DNA from: Kovacikia minuta CCNUW1
GTDB lineage: Bacteria; Cyanobacteriota; Cyanobacteriia; Leptolyngbyales; Leptolyngbyaceae
Length of the DNA: 64,000 nt
Direction: 5' to 3'
NCBI RefSeq assembly: GCF_020091585.1
Contig: NZ_CP083582.1
Coordinates: 1,240,001-1,304,000 of the forward strand
This document shows, piece by piece, positions 32,794-41,097 of the stretch; position 1 is the first letter of the stretch; each line of letters begins with the position of its first letter. The position numbers and the translations under genes were made by a program. The notes under the pieces were generated by a model. It saw only the letters and a program-made list of their open reading frames with translations. It was not told the DNA's origin and did no database searches.

Positions 32794-33794
32794 TCATTAT
32801 CTGTCCCCAGTACCAACAGTTTCACCCGTGCCAGTTGCGATCGCAGCCGTGCCCACTGTCGGAACGTCTCTGCCTTCTGCTTATCCATCGCTGACAGGTT
32901 CCCCAGATAGCTAACGGTGTTGCCGTCGCCGAATCGATACCCGACCTCAATCACCTTCATCCGCAACACTTCCCGTTTAGCAATTTCCTGGCTCACCTGA
33001 AAATCCCGCCGGATGGTATCGAAGTCCAGCACTTGCAGGATCACCTGTTCCCGTAATTTATCCTTCAACTCATCCCGTTGCTTCTCCACTTCGGCAACCT
33101 TCACCTGGAGGTCAGCGATCGCAATACTCCGCTGTTGAGCTGCGGCATCCCCACCCGTGAGGTTCCGAAACAATGGAACGCCCACCAGAGAAAGGATTTC
33201 ATTAATCGTTCCAGTGGGTTTTACGAAGAAATCAAACACTCGATCGAGGAATCCCCGTTTCCTCGGTTCCTGCCCCTGCTGCACAGGTACATCTTCCACC
33301 TTCAGATAGCTCTGTACCAATGGCTCAAATACACTGAGCGCGATCGTCTTCTGGTTGTTCTTCTTCGCCTCATCAATTTTCTGATTGATTACCGTAACCC
33401 TTTCATCAATTGCCTTCAACGTTTTGGAACTGGCGATCGCCCTTCCCTGCAACTGTCTAATACATGCTTCAGTTGCTTCCAGACAGGGCAGTTCCCCTAA
33501 CATCGTTTTCCAAACATCATCGTTGAACTGCATCTGAATCAGTTTGTCCAACGAATCGCCAGCCGGGTTGAGGGGATTGGGATCGGTTTTGAGAGCGTCC
33601 GGGTCATCAGCAACCGTTGGCTTTTGATCACTCTCTTCTTCAGGTGGTGGCTCATCACCTGGAGACATTTTCACCTGGGGCGTTGTTGATTTTGCCGGGG
33701 GAGACGGTTGGACTTGGGGGGGGTTGGACTGCGCCAGGGTGGGAACTGATGTCAGCCACAACCAAAACAAGCTCCACACTAAGAGCCTGGTCAT
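32790..33794 (-). CDS. Secreted coiled-coil protein, last gene of the HerA/TraD-like operon
   Basis: I start at the ATG at 33794 because MTRLLVWSLFWLWLTSVPTL followed by AQS is a clean signal peptide. The product has 334 residues: a proline/acidic linker (PPPEEESDQ), a region with two Cys (ELPCLEATEACIRQLQG), and long coiled coils (DLQVKVAEVEKQRDELKDKL; LDFDTIRRDFQVSQEIAKRE). It overlaps the upstream lipoprotein gene by 140 bp in another frame. A periplasmic scaffold for the operon's export-like machine is possible; no family is recognised. Confidence 0.7.
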   Translation of the reverse strand: MTRLLVWSLFWLWLTSVPTLAQSNPPQVQPSPPAKSTTPQVKMSPGDEPPPEEESDQKPTVADDPDALKTDPNPLNPAGDSLDKLIQMQFNDDVWKTMLGELPCLEATEACIRQLQGRAIASSKTLKAIDERVTVINQKIDEAKKNNQKTIALSVFEPLVQSYLKVEDVPVQQGQEPRKRGFLDRVFDFFVKPTGTINEILSLVGVPLFRNLTGGDAAAQQRSIAIADLQVKVAEVEKQRDELKDKLREQVILQVLDFDTIRRDFQVSQEIAKREVLRMKVIEVGYRFGDGNTVSYLGNLSAMDKQKAETFRQWARLRSQLARVKLLVLGTDNE

Positions 33795-34587
33795 TCTGCC
33801 CACTGAACTTAATGCGTTGAATTCTGCCACTGTAAGGACTCCTGACCGCTGAAAGGGTGGATAGTTGGGTTTCAACCTGGGATAGTTGCCCCTCCAGTTG
33901 GGCAAGCTGCCCTTGCTGCTGAATCTCCTGTTGCCGCAGGGAGATCGCCCGTTTACTCATCTCCAACGAATGCTCATACTCCTGAAATTGGCGATCGTTC
34001 TCTGCCTTTGCCAGTTTCCCCTTTGCCGTTTCCACCTCTGCTAATGCCTGGTCGAGTAGCCGTTGTTTTTGATCCAGCAAAGCCTGCTCATGGGGAATCG
34101 TCGCCTCTGGTAGATCACTTTTTGGCATCGACTGAAGCAGATCTAACTTCCGTTGCTGTTGTTCCTTCACCCGTTGGGCATCGGTTGCCTTAATCTTGAG
34201 CCGTTCCACCTCTGCCACCTCTGAAAGAAAGGAGGATGTGGGCAATCCTGCTACTTCAGGTATAGGCTGCTCCAGTTGCAACCGCAATCGTTTGATCTGC
34301 CCCTGTAACTGCTGCTGCTGGAACTCCAGGCGAGAGCGATCGTGCACCCGATCCGCAATAATCTGCCCTTCCTGCACCTGATTACCTTCCTGCACTTTCA
34401 AATCATTGGGACTGCTCAATGTCAGCTTGATCTGAAACCGTCTCTGTGGGGCAACATCAACACTCTCAGTGGGGGGATTAACTGAAGCGGTGGGACTGGG
34501 TAACGATTGCGAGACAGCCTGAGCTGTACAGCCCGAAAGAATCAAGCCAATGCCCCACCAGCAATAACGAGCCACATACTGTTTCAC
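33655..34587 (-). CDS. HlyD-like coiled-coil lipoprotein
   Basis: I start at GTG 34587, which overlaps the stop of the ATPase gene (GTGA) and gives a lipoprotein signal with the lipobox LILSGC. The body has long coiled coils (LEFQQQQLQGQIKRLRLQLE; LAQLEGQLSQVETQLSTLSA) enclosed by two half-lipoyl-like segments (LKVQEGNQVQEGQIIADRV and SPYSGRIQRIKFSGQN), the layout of membrane-fusion (HlyD) proteins. It would sit on the outer face of the inner membrane as part of a transport or secretion device. Confidence 0.75.
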   Translation of the reverse strand: MKQYVARYCWWGIGLILSGCTAQAVSQSLPSPTASVNPPTESVDVAPQRRFQIKLTLSSPNDLKVQEGNQVQEGQIIADRVHDRSRLEFQQQQLQGQIKRLRLQLEQPIPEVAGLPTSSFLSEVAEVERLKIKATDAQRVKEQQQRKLDLLQSMPKSDLPEATIPHEQALLDQKQRLLDQALAEVETAKGKLAKAENDRQFQEYEHSLEMSKRAISLRQQEIQQQGQLAQLEGQLSQVETQLSTLSAVRSPYSGRIQRIKFSGQNDQALSVELVLVVADISSHPGAVQPPPSPTVSPGKINNAPGENVSR

Positions 34588-35681
34588 TGCACCCTCTCGT
34601 AATAGGGAATAATGTCTACCTGTTTGGCATCTGTCCCAAATCGACACAATGCCTGGAGTGGTTGCAGTCCTGCCACCTTTGCCTCAGCAAACCGGAACTT
34701 TTTCGCCACCCTGCCCACCTCAGTTTGATCAACTGGAAGCACAATCTTGGTACTAGAGTTCCCAATTACATCGGCTGAGAGATGCCGCTCCGATTGGGAG
34801 GCAAGCATCAGAGCCAGCCCATACTTCCGACCGTCCGCAATAATGCGATCGCAGGCTGACCCCTTCCCATTCGGCATCTCCTTCGCCTCATCGATGCCCA
34901 AAAAGGTTCGAGGAATTTTGCCCGTCATCTCCCCCAGCAGCCGGTGATTATCCATCAATTGCTTTGCCAGCGACTCTGCCGCGATCGATTGAATTGCCGG
35001 GGGCAACTTCGACAGGTCAACCCGAATATGTTTGGCATCCAGGGGAAACTGGGGACGGGAAAACACCCCATATTGAAACGTTGCTGCCAGCTTCAGCCTT
35101 AACCGTTGGGATTCCTTACAGCCTTCCTCAATCCGAGCCTGTAACTCTTGTTCCACATCAGCGAAGTTGGGCGGCTCCTTAGACCAGGTAGCTTGCTCTG
35201 CCTGAACGATGCCCCTCTGCCGATAGCAGGCACCCAAGACATCGAGTAACATCCCTTCCTGATTCGGTCCCATTTGTAGCGACTTCTTGAGTACCGCAGC
35301 AACCGCGATCGCCTGCAAGTTGGGTCCGCCTCCCTCTGGGTCCAGGTTCACCATTAGCGGATTGATGCCCCAGGGAGAAGTCATGTGCAGCGGATAGACG
35401 GTTTCGCCCTCGATATCCTGATCACCGTGGAAGTCAATTAAAATTTTTTGCGATGCCATATATATAGTTAGCAGCGCATAAAAAAATCCTTTGAGGGTTT
35501 GCGTTTTACCACTACCAGAGGCTCCAATGCAGACTGTGTGGGCATTTGGGAGCTTTTCAGGATTCCAATAAACACCCCTTCCCAGCAGAATGCCGCTGCT
35601 CTCCGTACCCTCATTCCCTCCCCTCTGTCTGACTGGAAGTACCGCGATCGGGGGCAATGGCTTCTCATTACGGCTGAACAT
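34584..35681 (-). CDS. HerA/TraD-like P-loop ATPase
   Basis: 365 residues. Walker A GASGSGKT at 53-60 in the setting NAHTVCIGASGSGKTQTLKG, KILIDFHGDQD as the first acidic strand, RTFLGIDEAKEMPN as Walker B, and ALMLASQSERHL as the sensor-like end. This is the layout of FtsK/HerA-superfamily ATPases such as TraD coupling proteins and VirB4-like motors. No membrane segment is present, so it would be recruited by the neighbouring membrane proteins. It overlaps both neighbours (4 bp and 14 bp). Confidence 0.82.
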   Translation of the reverse strand: MFSRNEKPLPPIAVLPVRQRGGNEGTESSGILLGRGVYWNPEKLPNAHTVCIGASGSGKTQTLKGFFYALLTIYMASQKILIDFHGDQDIEGETVYPLHMTSPWGINPLMVNLDPEGGGPNLQAIAVAAVLKKSLQMGPNQEGMLLDVLGACYRQRGIVQAEQATWSKEPPNFADVEQELQARIEEGCKESQRLRLKLAATFQYGVFSRPQFPLDAKHIRVDLSKLPPAIQSIAAESLAKQLMDNHRLLGEMTGKIPRTFLGIDEAKEMPNGKGSACDRIIADGRKYGLALMLASQSERHLSADVIGNSSTKIVLPVDQTEVGRVAKKFRFAEAKVAGLQPLQALCRFGTDAKQVDIIPYYERVQ

Positions 35682-36702
35682 GGATCGACCTCACAACTAG
35701 GTTTCCGGTAGCAAAGGCTTCTCCCAGGACTGCCATCACTTCACCCGGAGAAGCAGACTCCAGTTCAATCTGTTCGCCAAACTGTTGGATGGGTTGAAAG
35801 TATTGTTTGGAACCATGCAGACTAATTTCAGCCCGGTCTAATGCGTCAATCGTGAGTCTGCCTGAGATGTAGGTATGGGGCAGTTTCAGGGGAGCGATCG
35901 CCGCTCTTACACTCTGGTTATCGAGAAACACCTCACGAGTCACCAGGGCGATCGCTGCCCTGACCGTGACTTGTACTTTTTCTGGGGCAATCTGAGCTTC
36001 TGGGCTGCTACCTACTCGATACAGCCTCGCCTGTGAGTCCTTCACCAACAAATCCTGGTTAACCGTACCGATGACCTCATAGCTACCTGCGATCGCCTGT
36101 TGGGTGATCGTATGCCGTCCCTGGATATTGGCAAATACCTGATGCTTGCTGCTCTCCCGCTGGTAGATTTCCATCGCTCCAGACTGGGAGCCTAACACCT
36201 GGTCAAAGCTCCGCATGATACCACCTGCGCTGTTGATATTGATGCTTACAACTGCGACCAGCACTAGCACACCGAGCACGATCGATTCTGCTTTACTACC
36301 GCTTGCCAGTCTCAGCCGGGGGTTTGCCGGGATGACGAGCCGCGCCTGGTGGGGAAAGAATGCAGCAACCCCAGATTTTGTGAACACATCCCCAAACCAG
36401 CCCATCCAGTAGCCAATCACCAGTGCCCAGTAGAACTCGGACTTGTTGAAGTACCACAGGGGCAGGAGAGCGATCGCCACTAGCAGGGTTGCCAGAAAAC
36501 TATGAGTAGCGGATCGATGGGGATAGCGGGCTTCGAGCCAGCGGCTAACTGGAAAGAAGATTCTGCCGGGGACACTGCCTGTCGTATCAATGTCGGGCAG
36601 TTGGGAAGCGATCGCCGCTGTGCCCAATACCCAGGGGTCAGATGTACCCATCAGCAAAGACGTAGACGCGATCGCCAGGGTGGCATGAGTCACGGATAGC
36701 AT
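35668..36702 (-). CDS. DUF457/YdjM-type membrane protein with extended C-terminal domain
   Basis: 344 residues. The N-terminal 185 residues are a DUF457 membrane domain with conserved acidic and His residues (HATLAIASTSLLM, SQLPDIDTTGSVPGR, RSATHSFLATLL, WMGWFGDVFTKSGV), related to metal-dependent membrane hydrolases. The C-terminal 160 residues are soluble and beta-rich (SYEVIGTVNQDLLVKDSQAR; KVQVTVRAAIALVTREVF) and are not part of the usual family. The gene shares one base with the AAA gene upstream. The role within the operon is unknown. Confidence 0.78.
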   Translation of the reverse strand: MLSVTHATLAIASTSLLMGTSDPWVLGTAAIASQLPDIDTTGSVPGRIFFPVSRWLEARYPHRSATHSFLATLLVAIALLPLWYFNKSEFYWALVIGYWMGWFGDVFTKSGVAAFFPHQARLVIPANPRLRLASGSKAESIVLGVLVLVAVVSININSAGGIMRSFDQVLGSQSGAMEIYQRESSKHQVFANIQGRHTITQQAIAGSYEVIGTVNQDLLVKDSQARLYRVGSSPEAQIAPEKVQVTVRAAIALVTREVFLDNQSVRAAIAPLKLPHTYISGRLTIDALDRAEISLHGSKQYFQPIQQFGEQIELESASPGEVMAVLGEAFATGNLVVRSIHVQP

Positions 36703-37511
36703 CAGCCCAACCTCGCAGACTTCTTGGGCAATGAGTAGAAGATCAGCCGCAGGATGCCCACACAGACGGTCAGGATGCCACCGATCAGGTACATGCTGGT
36801 AGAGTTCAGCCCAATCCCCACCACCCGCACAATCCCGAATACCATCAATGCTGCAATCAGGTAAGGGGTGCCATCAATCCACTGGGTATGGTCGGGAGCG
36901 GTATCCTCCAGTCCCAGATACTCTTCTTCAATCACCCGCTTTGCCAGCATGGGGTTGCCACCGCAGCGCTGCTGGAGTCCTGCCAGTTGAGCCGTACTGA
37001 TACTTAATCCAACTTCTAAGGCATGAGCTGCCATGATGTCTCGGATCTGGATATCCGTCATCGGTTTGAGTTCCAATCGGGGCAGTTTCAGGAAAATGTC
37101 TTTGGCGGGAGGTGCGGTTGCCAGCAGCAATAGGGGTTGATTCTGCTCATGCAGGATTTCCAGGAAGCGGCGAAACTCTGGCGTATAGTGGTGGGCACTA
37201 TCGCAAACGAGGAAAGCGGTATTCGCTTGCAAGAATTGGGCGATCGCATGCCTGAGTCCCACAGTCGATAGGTTCTTCCCTTCCAGGTCTTGAGTCTCTA
37301 CACCAAGTTGTTCAGCAATGCGGGTGAGCAGTTGCTTGGTACTGGCAGGTTGAATCAGGGCAACAGAGTAGCCTTCATCCTTCAGTTCCTGGGCAACCGC
37401 TTCACCCAACATACTTTTGCCAATACCAGCCTCACCCACAATCAGCAGGCTTGACCCTGAACGCAGAACTGCGGTAATCCTGCGTTTTTCAACGACACGA
37501 TAGAGGTTCAT
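36702..37511 (-). CDS. ExeA/TniB-like AAA ATPase with C-terminal membrane segments
   Basis: 269 residues. Walker A VGEAGIGKSM at 25-34 and Walker B-like FLVCDSAHHY at about 100-109, followed by LLLLATAPPAKDIFL and a C-terminal lid (AGLQQRCGGNPMLAKRVIEE). Two membrane segments at about 215-260 (LIAALMVFGIVRVVGIGL; LIGGILTVCVGILRLIF) anchor it. The soluble part resembles ExeA/TniB-type ATPases, which power secretin assembly or transposition. It is the next gene after the frameshifted small gene and just upstream of the DUF457 gene. Confidence 0.78.
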   Translation of the reverse strand: MNLYRVVEKRRITAVLRSGSSLLIVGEAGIGKSMLGEAVAQELKDEGYSVALIQPASTKQLLTRIAEQLGVETQDLEGKNLSTVGLRHAIAQFLQANTAFLVCDSAHHYTPEFRRFLEILHEQNQPLLLLATAPPAKDIFLKLPRLELKPMTDIQIRDIMAAHALEVGLSISTAQLAGLQQRCGGNPMLAKRVIEEEYLGLEDTAPDHTQWIDGTPYLIAALMVFGIVRVVGIGLNSTSMYLIGGILTVCVGILRLIFYSLPKKSARLG

Positions 37512-37513
37512 GG

Positions 37514-38015
37514 TCAGGCCGCTTGCGTTTCAACCAGTTGGCGAGAGGTCTTCCAGCGGGCGATCCGCTCGTCTGCTGCACCCTTCCCCGGTTTGCTCTT
37601 TGATATACCCAATCAGTTGGGGGTAGGTCTTCAATCCTTGCTGCCATGCTTCATCAAGCAATGCCTCAACCAGTGTTGAGCGATCGGGTTTGGATTGGTT
37701 TTCTTCGATTTGTAGTTCTGGCAGGGAATCAAAAATTTGTTGCAGGTCAGTACTTTGCTCAAGCTCTGGTGCTGTTGGAGGGAGGGAAGGAACCATTACA
37801 GCCGCGACAGTTTCAGCGACCTGAAGGGCTTCCCTTTCCGTGGCAGAGAGTGTTGTTGAAATCGTGACAACCGTTTCAGGTTTTCTTACCAGTGCTGGCA
37901 TGGGTCGGCTGATGGGTAGAGGTTTACGCCGTTGCTGTCGAGCCACGATCGTGTGGTGAATAGCAATTGCGACTAACCATAAGCTCCGTAGGGTTTTTCT
38001 CAGAATGATCATCAT
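37514..38015 (-). pseudogene. Small operon gene with single-base frameshift near its 3' end
   Basis: From the ATG at 38015 the protein has a hydrophobic start (LRSLWLVAIAIHHTIV), a polar middle, and then the conserved-looking YPQLIGYIKEQTGEGCSRRA. There the frame derails at GCGGATCGC. Removing one G of the pair at 37565-37566 (which recreates the HIP1 core GCGATCGC) continues it as IARWKTSRQLVETQAA to a stop at 37514-37516, just before the ATG of the AAA gene. The ending resembles a helix-turn-helix recognition region. It overlaps the preceding gene by 92 bp. Confidence 0.6.
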
Positions 38016-38337
38016 CGTCAGTTCCAGGAATGTTTGACATGCCTACTGGTACTGACCAAGCAAGCGCTAAAACCATGCAAGAAACACTGATTTTGCTGAC
38101 GTTCTGTATGAATTTTTGACGAAGGTAGTATCGTCGTCCCGTCTCTTCCCGTTGGGAGTAGATTTGCCGTTCAAAGATCAGGTTTTCGGTTTGCCGTCTT
38201 ACCTGCTCATAGGTAAGCGTACCGTTGGAGGCTTTGACAATTTCGTTACGGGTGAGTCCGTCTTGTTCTTGGAGGACTTCGAGGAGTTGCGATCGTGTTT
38301 GTTGACCCTGCTGGGTCGTTTCATAGATGCTGAACAT
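37924..38337 (-). CDS. Winged-helix protein, first gene of the HerA/TraD-like operon
   Basis: From the ATG at 38337 (MFSIYETTQQGQQTRSQLLE) the product has 137 residues: a winged helix at about 12-65 (LLEVLQEQDGLTRNEIVKAS, then LTYEQVRRQTENLIFERQI and RRYYLRQ), one membrane segment (ISVSCMVLALAWSVPVGMS), and an acidic His-containing tail. It could be a membrane-tethered regulator of the operon. The C-terminal 30 codons overlap the next gene in another frame. Confidence 0.65.
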   Translation of the reverse strand: MFSIYETTQQGQQTRSQLLEVLQEQDGLTRNEIVKASNGTLTYEQVRRQTENLIFERQIYSQREETGRRYYLRQKFIQNVSKISVSCMVLALAWSVPVGMSNIPGTDDDDHSEKNPTELMVSRNCYSPHDRGSTATA

Positions 38338-38586
38338 ACACAAGTGGTGAAACAATACTTCACCCTTGCTGACAGGTACCAGGAGTTCAAGTCAATCGTG
38401 GAAATCCTGACATCAGAGAGTTTTCACAAAAGTACTTGACAAAAGATATACTGATCCATGTTGTCACCCCTTTTCAGCGCTAATAAACTGCTGAGTGAGT
38501 TTAGGCGGATTCGGGGAGATTTTGGGGAAGAGGTTCCTACAGGTTTCTAAAAGTCCTAAGCCACAAAGGTTTTACAGACTGGCTGG

Positions 38587-38644
38587 GCAGACTCGAAATC
38601 TGTTTTGGGGCAACCCAACGGGGGTTCGAATCCCCCCCTCTCCG
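38587..38644 (+). tRNA. 3' fragment of tRNA-Ser(CGA), probable attachment site
   Basis: The anticodon stem GCAGA/TCTGT encloses loop CTCGAAA with anticodon CGA at 38594-38596. The long variable arm TTGGG-GCAA-CCCAA is typical of serine tRNAs. The T arm GGGGG-TTCGAAT-CCCCC and the 3' acceptor strand CCTCTCC plus discriminator G end at 38644. The 5' acceptor strand and D arm that should precede 38587 are absent: the upstream bases do not pair. I read this as the copy of the tRNA 3' end left by site-specific integration, marking the right end of the accessory region. Confidence 0.75.
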
Positions 38645-38980
38645 TTTTTAGAAGCTAGTCTGGCTGTATATTGTGGTATCGATCGCCGATTGATAGGCGT
38701 GAAATCGCCCGGAACCAGCGATCTGGGCGATGCAACACCTAAGCAAAATGTAGTTCAATCGCGATCGTCAGCGTGGCACCAGAGTATTCTTTATCACCTT
38801 CATCCGGTTTCTACCCTAGCTTTTGTGATCACTCCATCTCTCAATAGTGGTGATCCCTATCTCTTTCGAAAGCAGGGTTAATTACTATTTGAGGTTTATT
38901 AACTTTCATAAAGGAAGCAGAAAGCAGCTTCTACTCTGGCTCTTAAGCCAGGAGGTTGACGAATTTGTTAGGAGATCTTT
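38645..38980. other. Intergenic region after the attachment site
   Basis: No gene seen. HIP1-type sites occur at about 38680 and 38760, and an AGGAG ribosome-binding site precedes the ATG at 38981. The promoter of the carotenoid protein gene must lie here. Confidence 0.4.
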
Positions 38981-39442
38981 ATGACTTATACCGTTGATAA
39001 AACCACGCAGGAAGCTCTGAATGCATTTAAGCAATTTGATGTAGATACTCAGCTTGCTTTGCTGTGGTTTGGCTACTTGGATATCAAGGACCAGCTCCAG
39101 CCTGCTCCCCCCAATTCCGTCGCTGAACCTGCAAACGCAGTATTTGACCAAATTAAAGCGCTGCCTCAAGAACAACAATTGCAGGCGCAACGGGATATTG
39201 CCAATTGTGCCAATACTCCCGTTAGTCGCGCCTACGGTGCTCAAAGCGCCAATGGCAAACTGCAAGTCTGGCTATCCCTGGCTCAGGGGATGGAAGAGGG
39301 CACGATCATCAACCTGCCCGAAGGCTACCAGCTTCCCTCTGAAACCAACAATTTTGTGAATCAGGTGAAAGGGCTGAGCTTTGAACAGCGAATCAATTTC
39401 TCGCTGAGCGCTGTAGAAGCAATGGGAGCGACAGTCCGGTAA
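38981..39442 (+). CDS. Helical carotenoid protein (OCP N-terminal domain homologue)
   Basis: 153 residues, all of it an orange-carotenoid-protein N-terminal domain without the C-terminal regulatory domain. Family signatures: [18 protein letters not shown] (with the carotenoid-contacting Trp/Tyr), a central [33 protein letters not shown] and [14 protein letters not shown]. These stand-alone proteins bind a ketocarotenoid and act as singlet-oxygen quenchers or, in one clade, as permanently active quenchers of the phycobilisome. I see no carotenoid ketolase or fluorescence recovery protein nearby. Confidence 0.92.
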   Translation: MTYTVDKTTQEALNAFKQFDVDTQLALLWFGYLDIKDQLQPAPPNSVAEPANAVFDQIKALPQEQQLQAQRDIANCANTPVSRAYGAQSANGKLQVWLSLAQGMEEGTIINLPEGYQLPSETNNFVNQVKGLSFEQRINFSLSAVEAMGATVR

Positions 39443-39445
39443 AGA

Positions 39446-39468
39446 GGTGTCAGGTGTCAGGTGTCAGG
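39446..39468. repeat. Heptamer tandem repeat (GGTGTCA)n
   Basis: Three tandem copies directly after the carotenoid protein stop codon. The same unit recurs at 46484-46507 and, on the accessory side, near 8525. These are short tandemly repeated repetitive sequences of the kind common in filamentous cyanobacteria. Confidence 0.7.
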
Positions 39469-39682
39469 GAAATCGGAATTGAGAATCAATCGATTTGCGC
39501 TGCATCCTGTTCTCAACCTGGTAGCTGTAAATGATCGATACCGGATCAGTTTGATGAACAACTGTTAGCTTAAAACTTGTGCTGGAGTTGTAGCAGTGGG
39601 CAAGATAGTTAGGGCAGTTGTTAGGAAACGAACCCGCTAACATGGGTTAGTTCAAACCTATCAGCTATCACCTACCACCAGC

Positions 39683-39775
39683 TATAGCAGTCCTAAATCA
39701 GTTGTGAGATTAAGAGGCTTTGTGAGCAAGGATTCTAATGGAATCCTTGCTCACAATCCATTTAGGATCGCTATA
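39683..39775. mobile_element. MITE-like element (93 bp) with TA-ended inverted repeats
   Basis: The ends TATAGC...CCTAAAT (39683) and ATTTAGG...GCTATA (to 39775) are near-perfect inverted repeats. Inside is a perfect 15-bp hairpin with arms at 39721-39735 and 39741-39755. No coding capacity. TA at both outer edges suits a Tc1/IS630-type non-autonomous element. It lies immediately upstream of the oxidoreductase gene at 39804 and may supply or disturb its promoter. Confidence 0.6.
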
Positions 39776-39803
39776 TATCCTCTGGCACAAGTTTCCTGGT
39801 TTT

Positions 39804-41003
39804 ATGATGAATTCAGGGTTTAGTCCAACTCAGAAGGATTTGGTGTTAGTGGGGGGTGGGCATGCCCATGCGATCGCCCTCCGGATGTTTGGCATGAAAC
39901 CCTTGCCAGGTGTGAGACTCACGCTAATTACCGAAGCTTCAGATACTCCCTATTCGGGGATGGTGCCAGGGCATGTGGCGGGCTTTTACACCCATGCCGA
40001 ATGTCACATTGATCTGCGTCCGTTAGCCCAATTTGCCGGGGCACAGCTTTACATCGATCGCGCAGTCGGGCTGGATTTGGAAAATAACCAGGTGATTTGT
40101 GCGACTCGACCCACCGTAAGGTTTGATTTGCTGGCGATCAACATTGGTAGCACCCCCAAACTGCCCGATCGGATTGGGGATTTGGATGCTGTCATTCCGG
40201 CAAAACCCGTTTCCCAGTTTCTAAGCCGATGGGACCAAATTGTGCAGCAAGTGGCGCAGAATCCCACTTCGCCCATCTGCCTGGGAATCGTGGGTGGGGG
40301 AGCCGGAGGGGTGGAACTGGCGTTGAATATGCAGCACCGTTTACAAGAGATTTTGCAGACGGCTGGGCAACCATTCACCAATTTGACAATTCATCTGCTG
40401 CAACGAGACCCGGAACTGTTACCCAACCATAACCGCTGGGCGCGTCAGCATTTCCAAAAATTGCTCATCCAACGGGGCATTCAGCTCCACTTTCAGGAAG
40501 AAGTTGAAGAAGTTAAACAAGCTTATCTCCGTTGCAAATCAGGATTGAGATTAAATTGTGACTTTACTGTTTGGGTGACTCAGGCATCAGCTCCTAACTG
40601 GCCTGGCAAAGCCGGGTTGGCAGTGGATCAGGACGGGTTTGTGTTGGTCGATGATGGGTTGCGATCGCTTTCCCATCCCCAGGTTTTCGCCGCGGGTGAT
40701 ATCGCCACAATGGTCAACCATCCTCGCCCCAAAGCCGGAGTTTTTGCTGTGCGCCAGGGTAAACCGCTGTTTCAAAACCTTCAGCGTACTCTGCAAGGCA
40801 AACCCATTAAGTCTTTCTATCCACAGAAACAATACCTCAGCCTGATCGGGACAGGCGACGGTTCAGCCGTTGCTTCCAGAGGTTCCTGGGGCTGGCAATC
40901 TGCCCTTCTGTGGCATTGGAAAGATCATATCGATCGATCATTCATGCAGAAGTTTAAGCAATTGCCAGTGATGCAGGCAGGGGGCAGAAGCGGACACGGA
41001 TAG
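39804..41003 (+). CDS. NDH-type FAD oxidoreductase, SelD fusion partner lacking SelD
   Basis: 399 residues from the ATG at 39804 (the extra upstream codons lie in the MITE). The FAD-binding motif DLVLVGGGHAHAIALRMFG opens the protein, the NAD site GIVGGGAGGVELALNMQHR lies in the middle, and LSHPQVFAAGDIATM near the end. In many cyanobacteria this domain is fused to selenide, water dikinase (SelD) in a protein of about 730 residues. Here it stops 25 residues beyond HWKDHIDRSFMQKF, where SelD should begin. Its substrate is uncertain. Confidence 0.8.
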   Translation: MMNSGFSPTQKDLVLVGGGHAHAIALRMFGMKPLPGVRLTLITEASDTPYSGMVPGHVAGFYTHAECHIDLRPLAQFAGAQLYIDRAVGLDLENNQVICATRPTVRFDLLAINIGSTPKLPDRIGDLDAVIPAKPVSQFLSRWDQIVQQVAQNPTSPICLGIVGGGAGGVELALNMQHRLQEILQTAGQPFTNLTIHLLQRDPELLPNHNRWARQHFQKLLIQRGIQLHFQEEVEEVKQAYLRCKSGLRLNCDFTVWVTQASAPNWPGKAGLAVDQDGFVLVDDGLRSLSHPQVFAAGDIATMVNHPRPKAGVFAVRQGKPLFQNLQRTLQGKPIKSFYPQKQYLSLIGTGDGSAVASRGSWGWQSALLWHWKDHIDRSFMQKFKQLPVMQAGGRSGHG

Positions 41004-41007
41004 AAAG

Positions 41008-41094
41008 GCGGAGGGCGATCTCAGCCTCATTGCCCTCCAAAATTCAGGCTACCCCCACAGCACCATCATCGGACGCACGGCTCCATTCGTCATT
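41008..41094 (+). pseudogene. Possible remnant of the SelD C-terminus
   Basis: One base out of frame with the preceding gene, the DNA reads EGDLSLIALQNSGYPHSTII and then GRTAPF before running into repeat DNA. This recalls the C-terminal end of cyanobacterial SelD (an ALQ-AGY-A-IIG pattern). If correct, nearly the whole SelD domain was deleted between 41000 and here. The identification rests on about 25 residues. Confidence 0.4.
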
Positions 41095-41097
41095 ATT

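Noticed and set aside
38553-38644. A complete tRNA-Ser gene
   Set aside because: The upstream bases do not supply a 5' acceptor strand pairing with CCTCTCC nor a D arm; only the 3' part is present.
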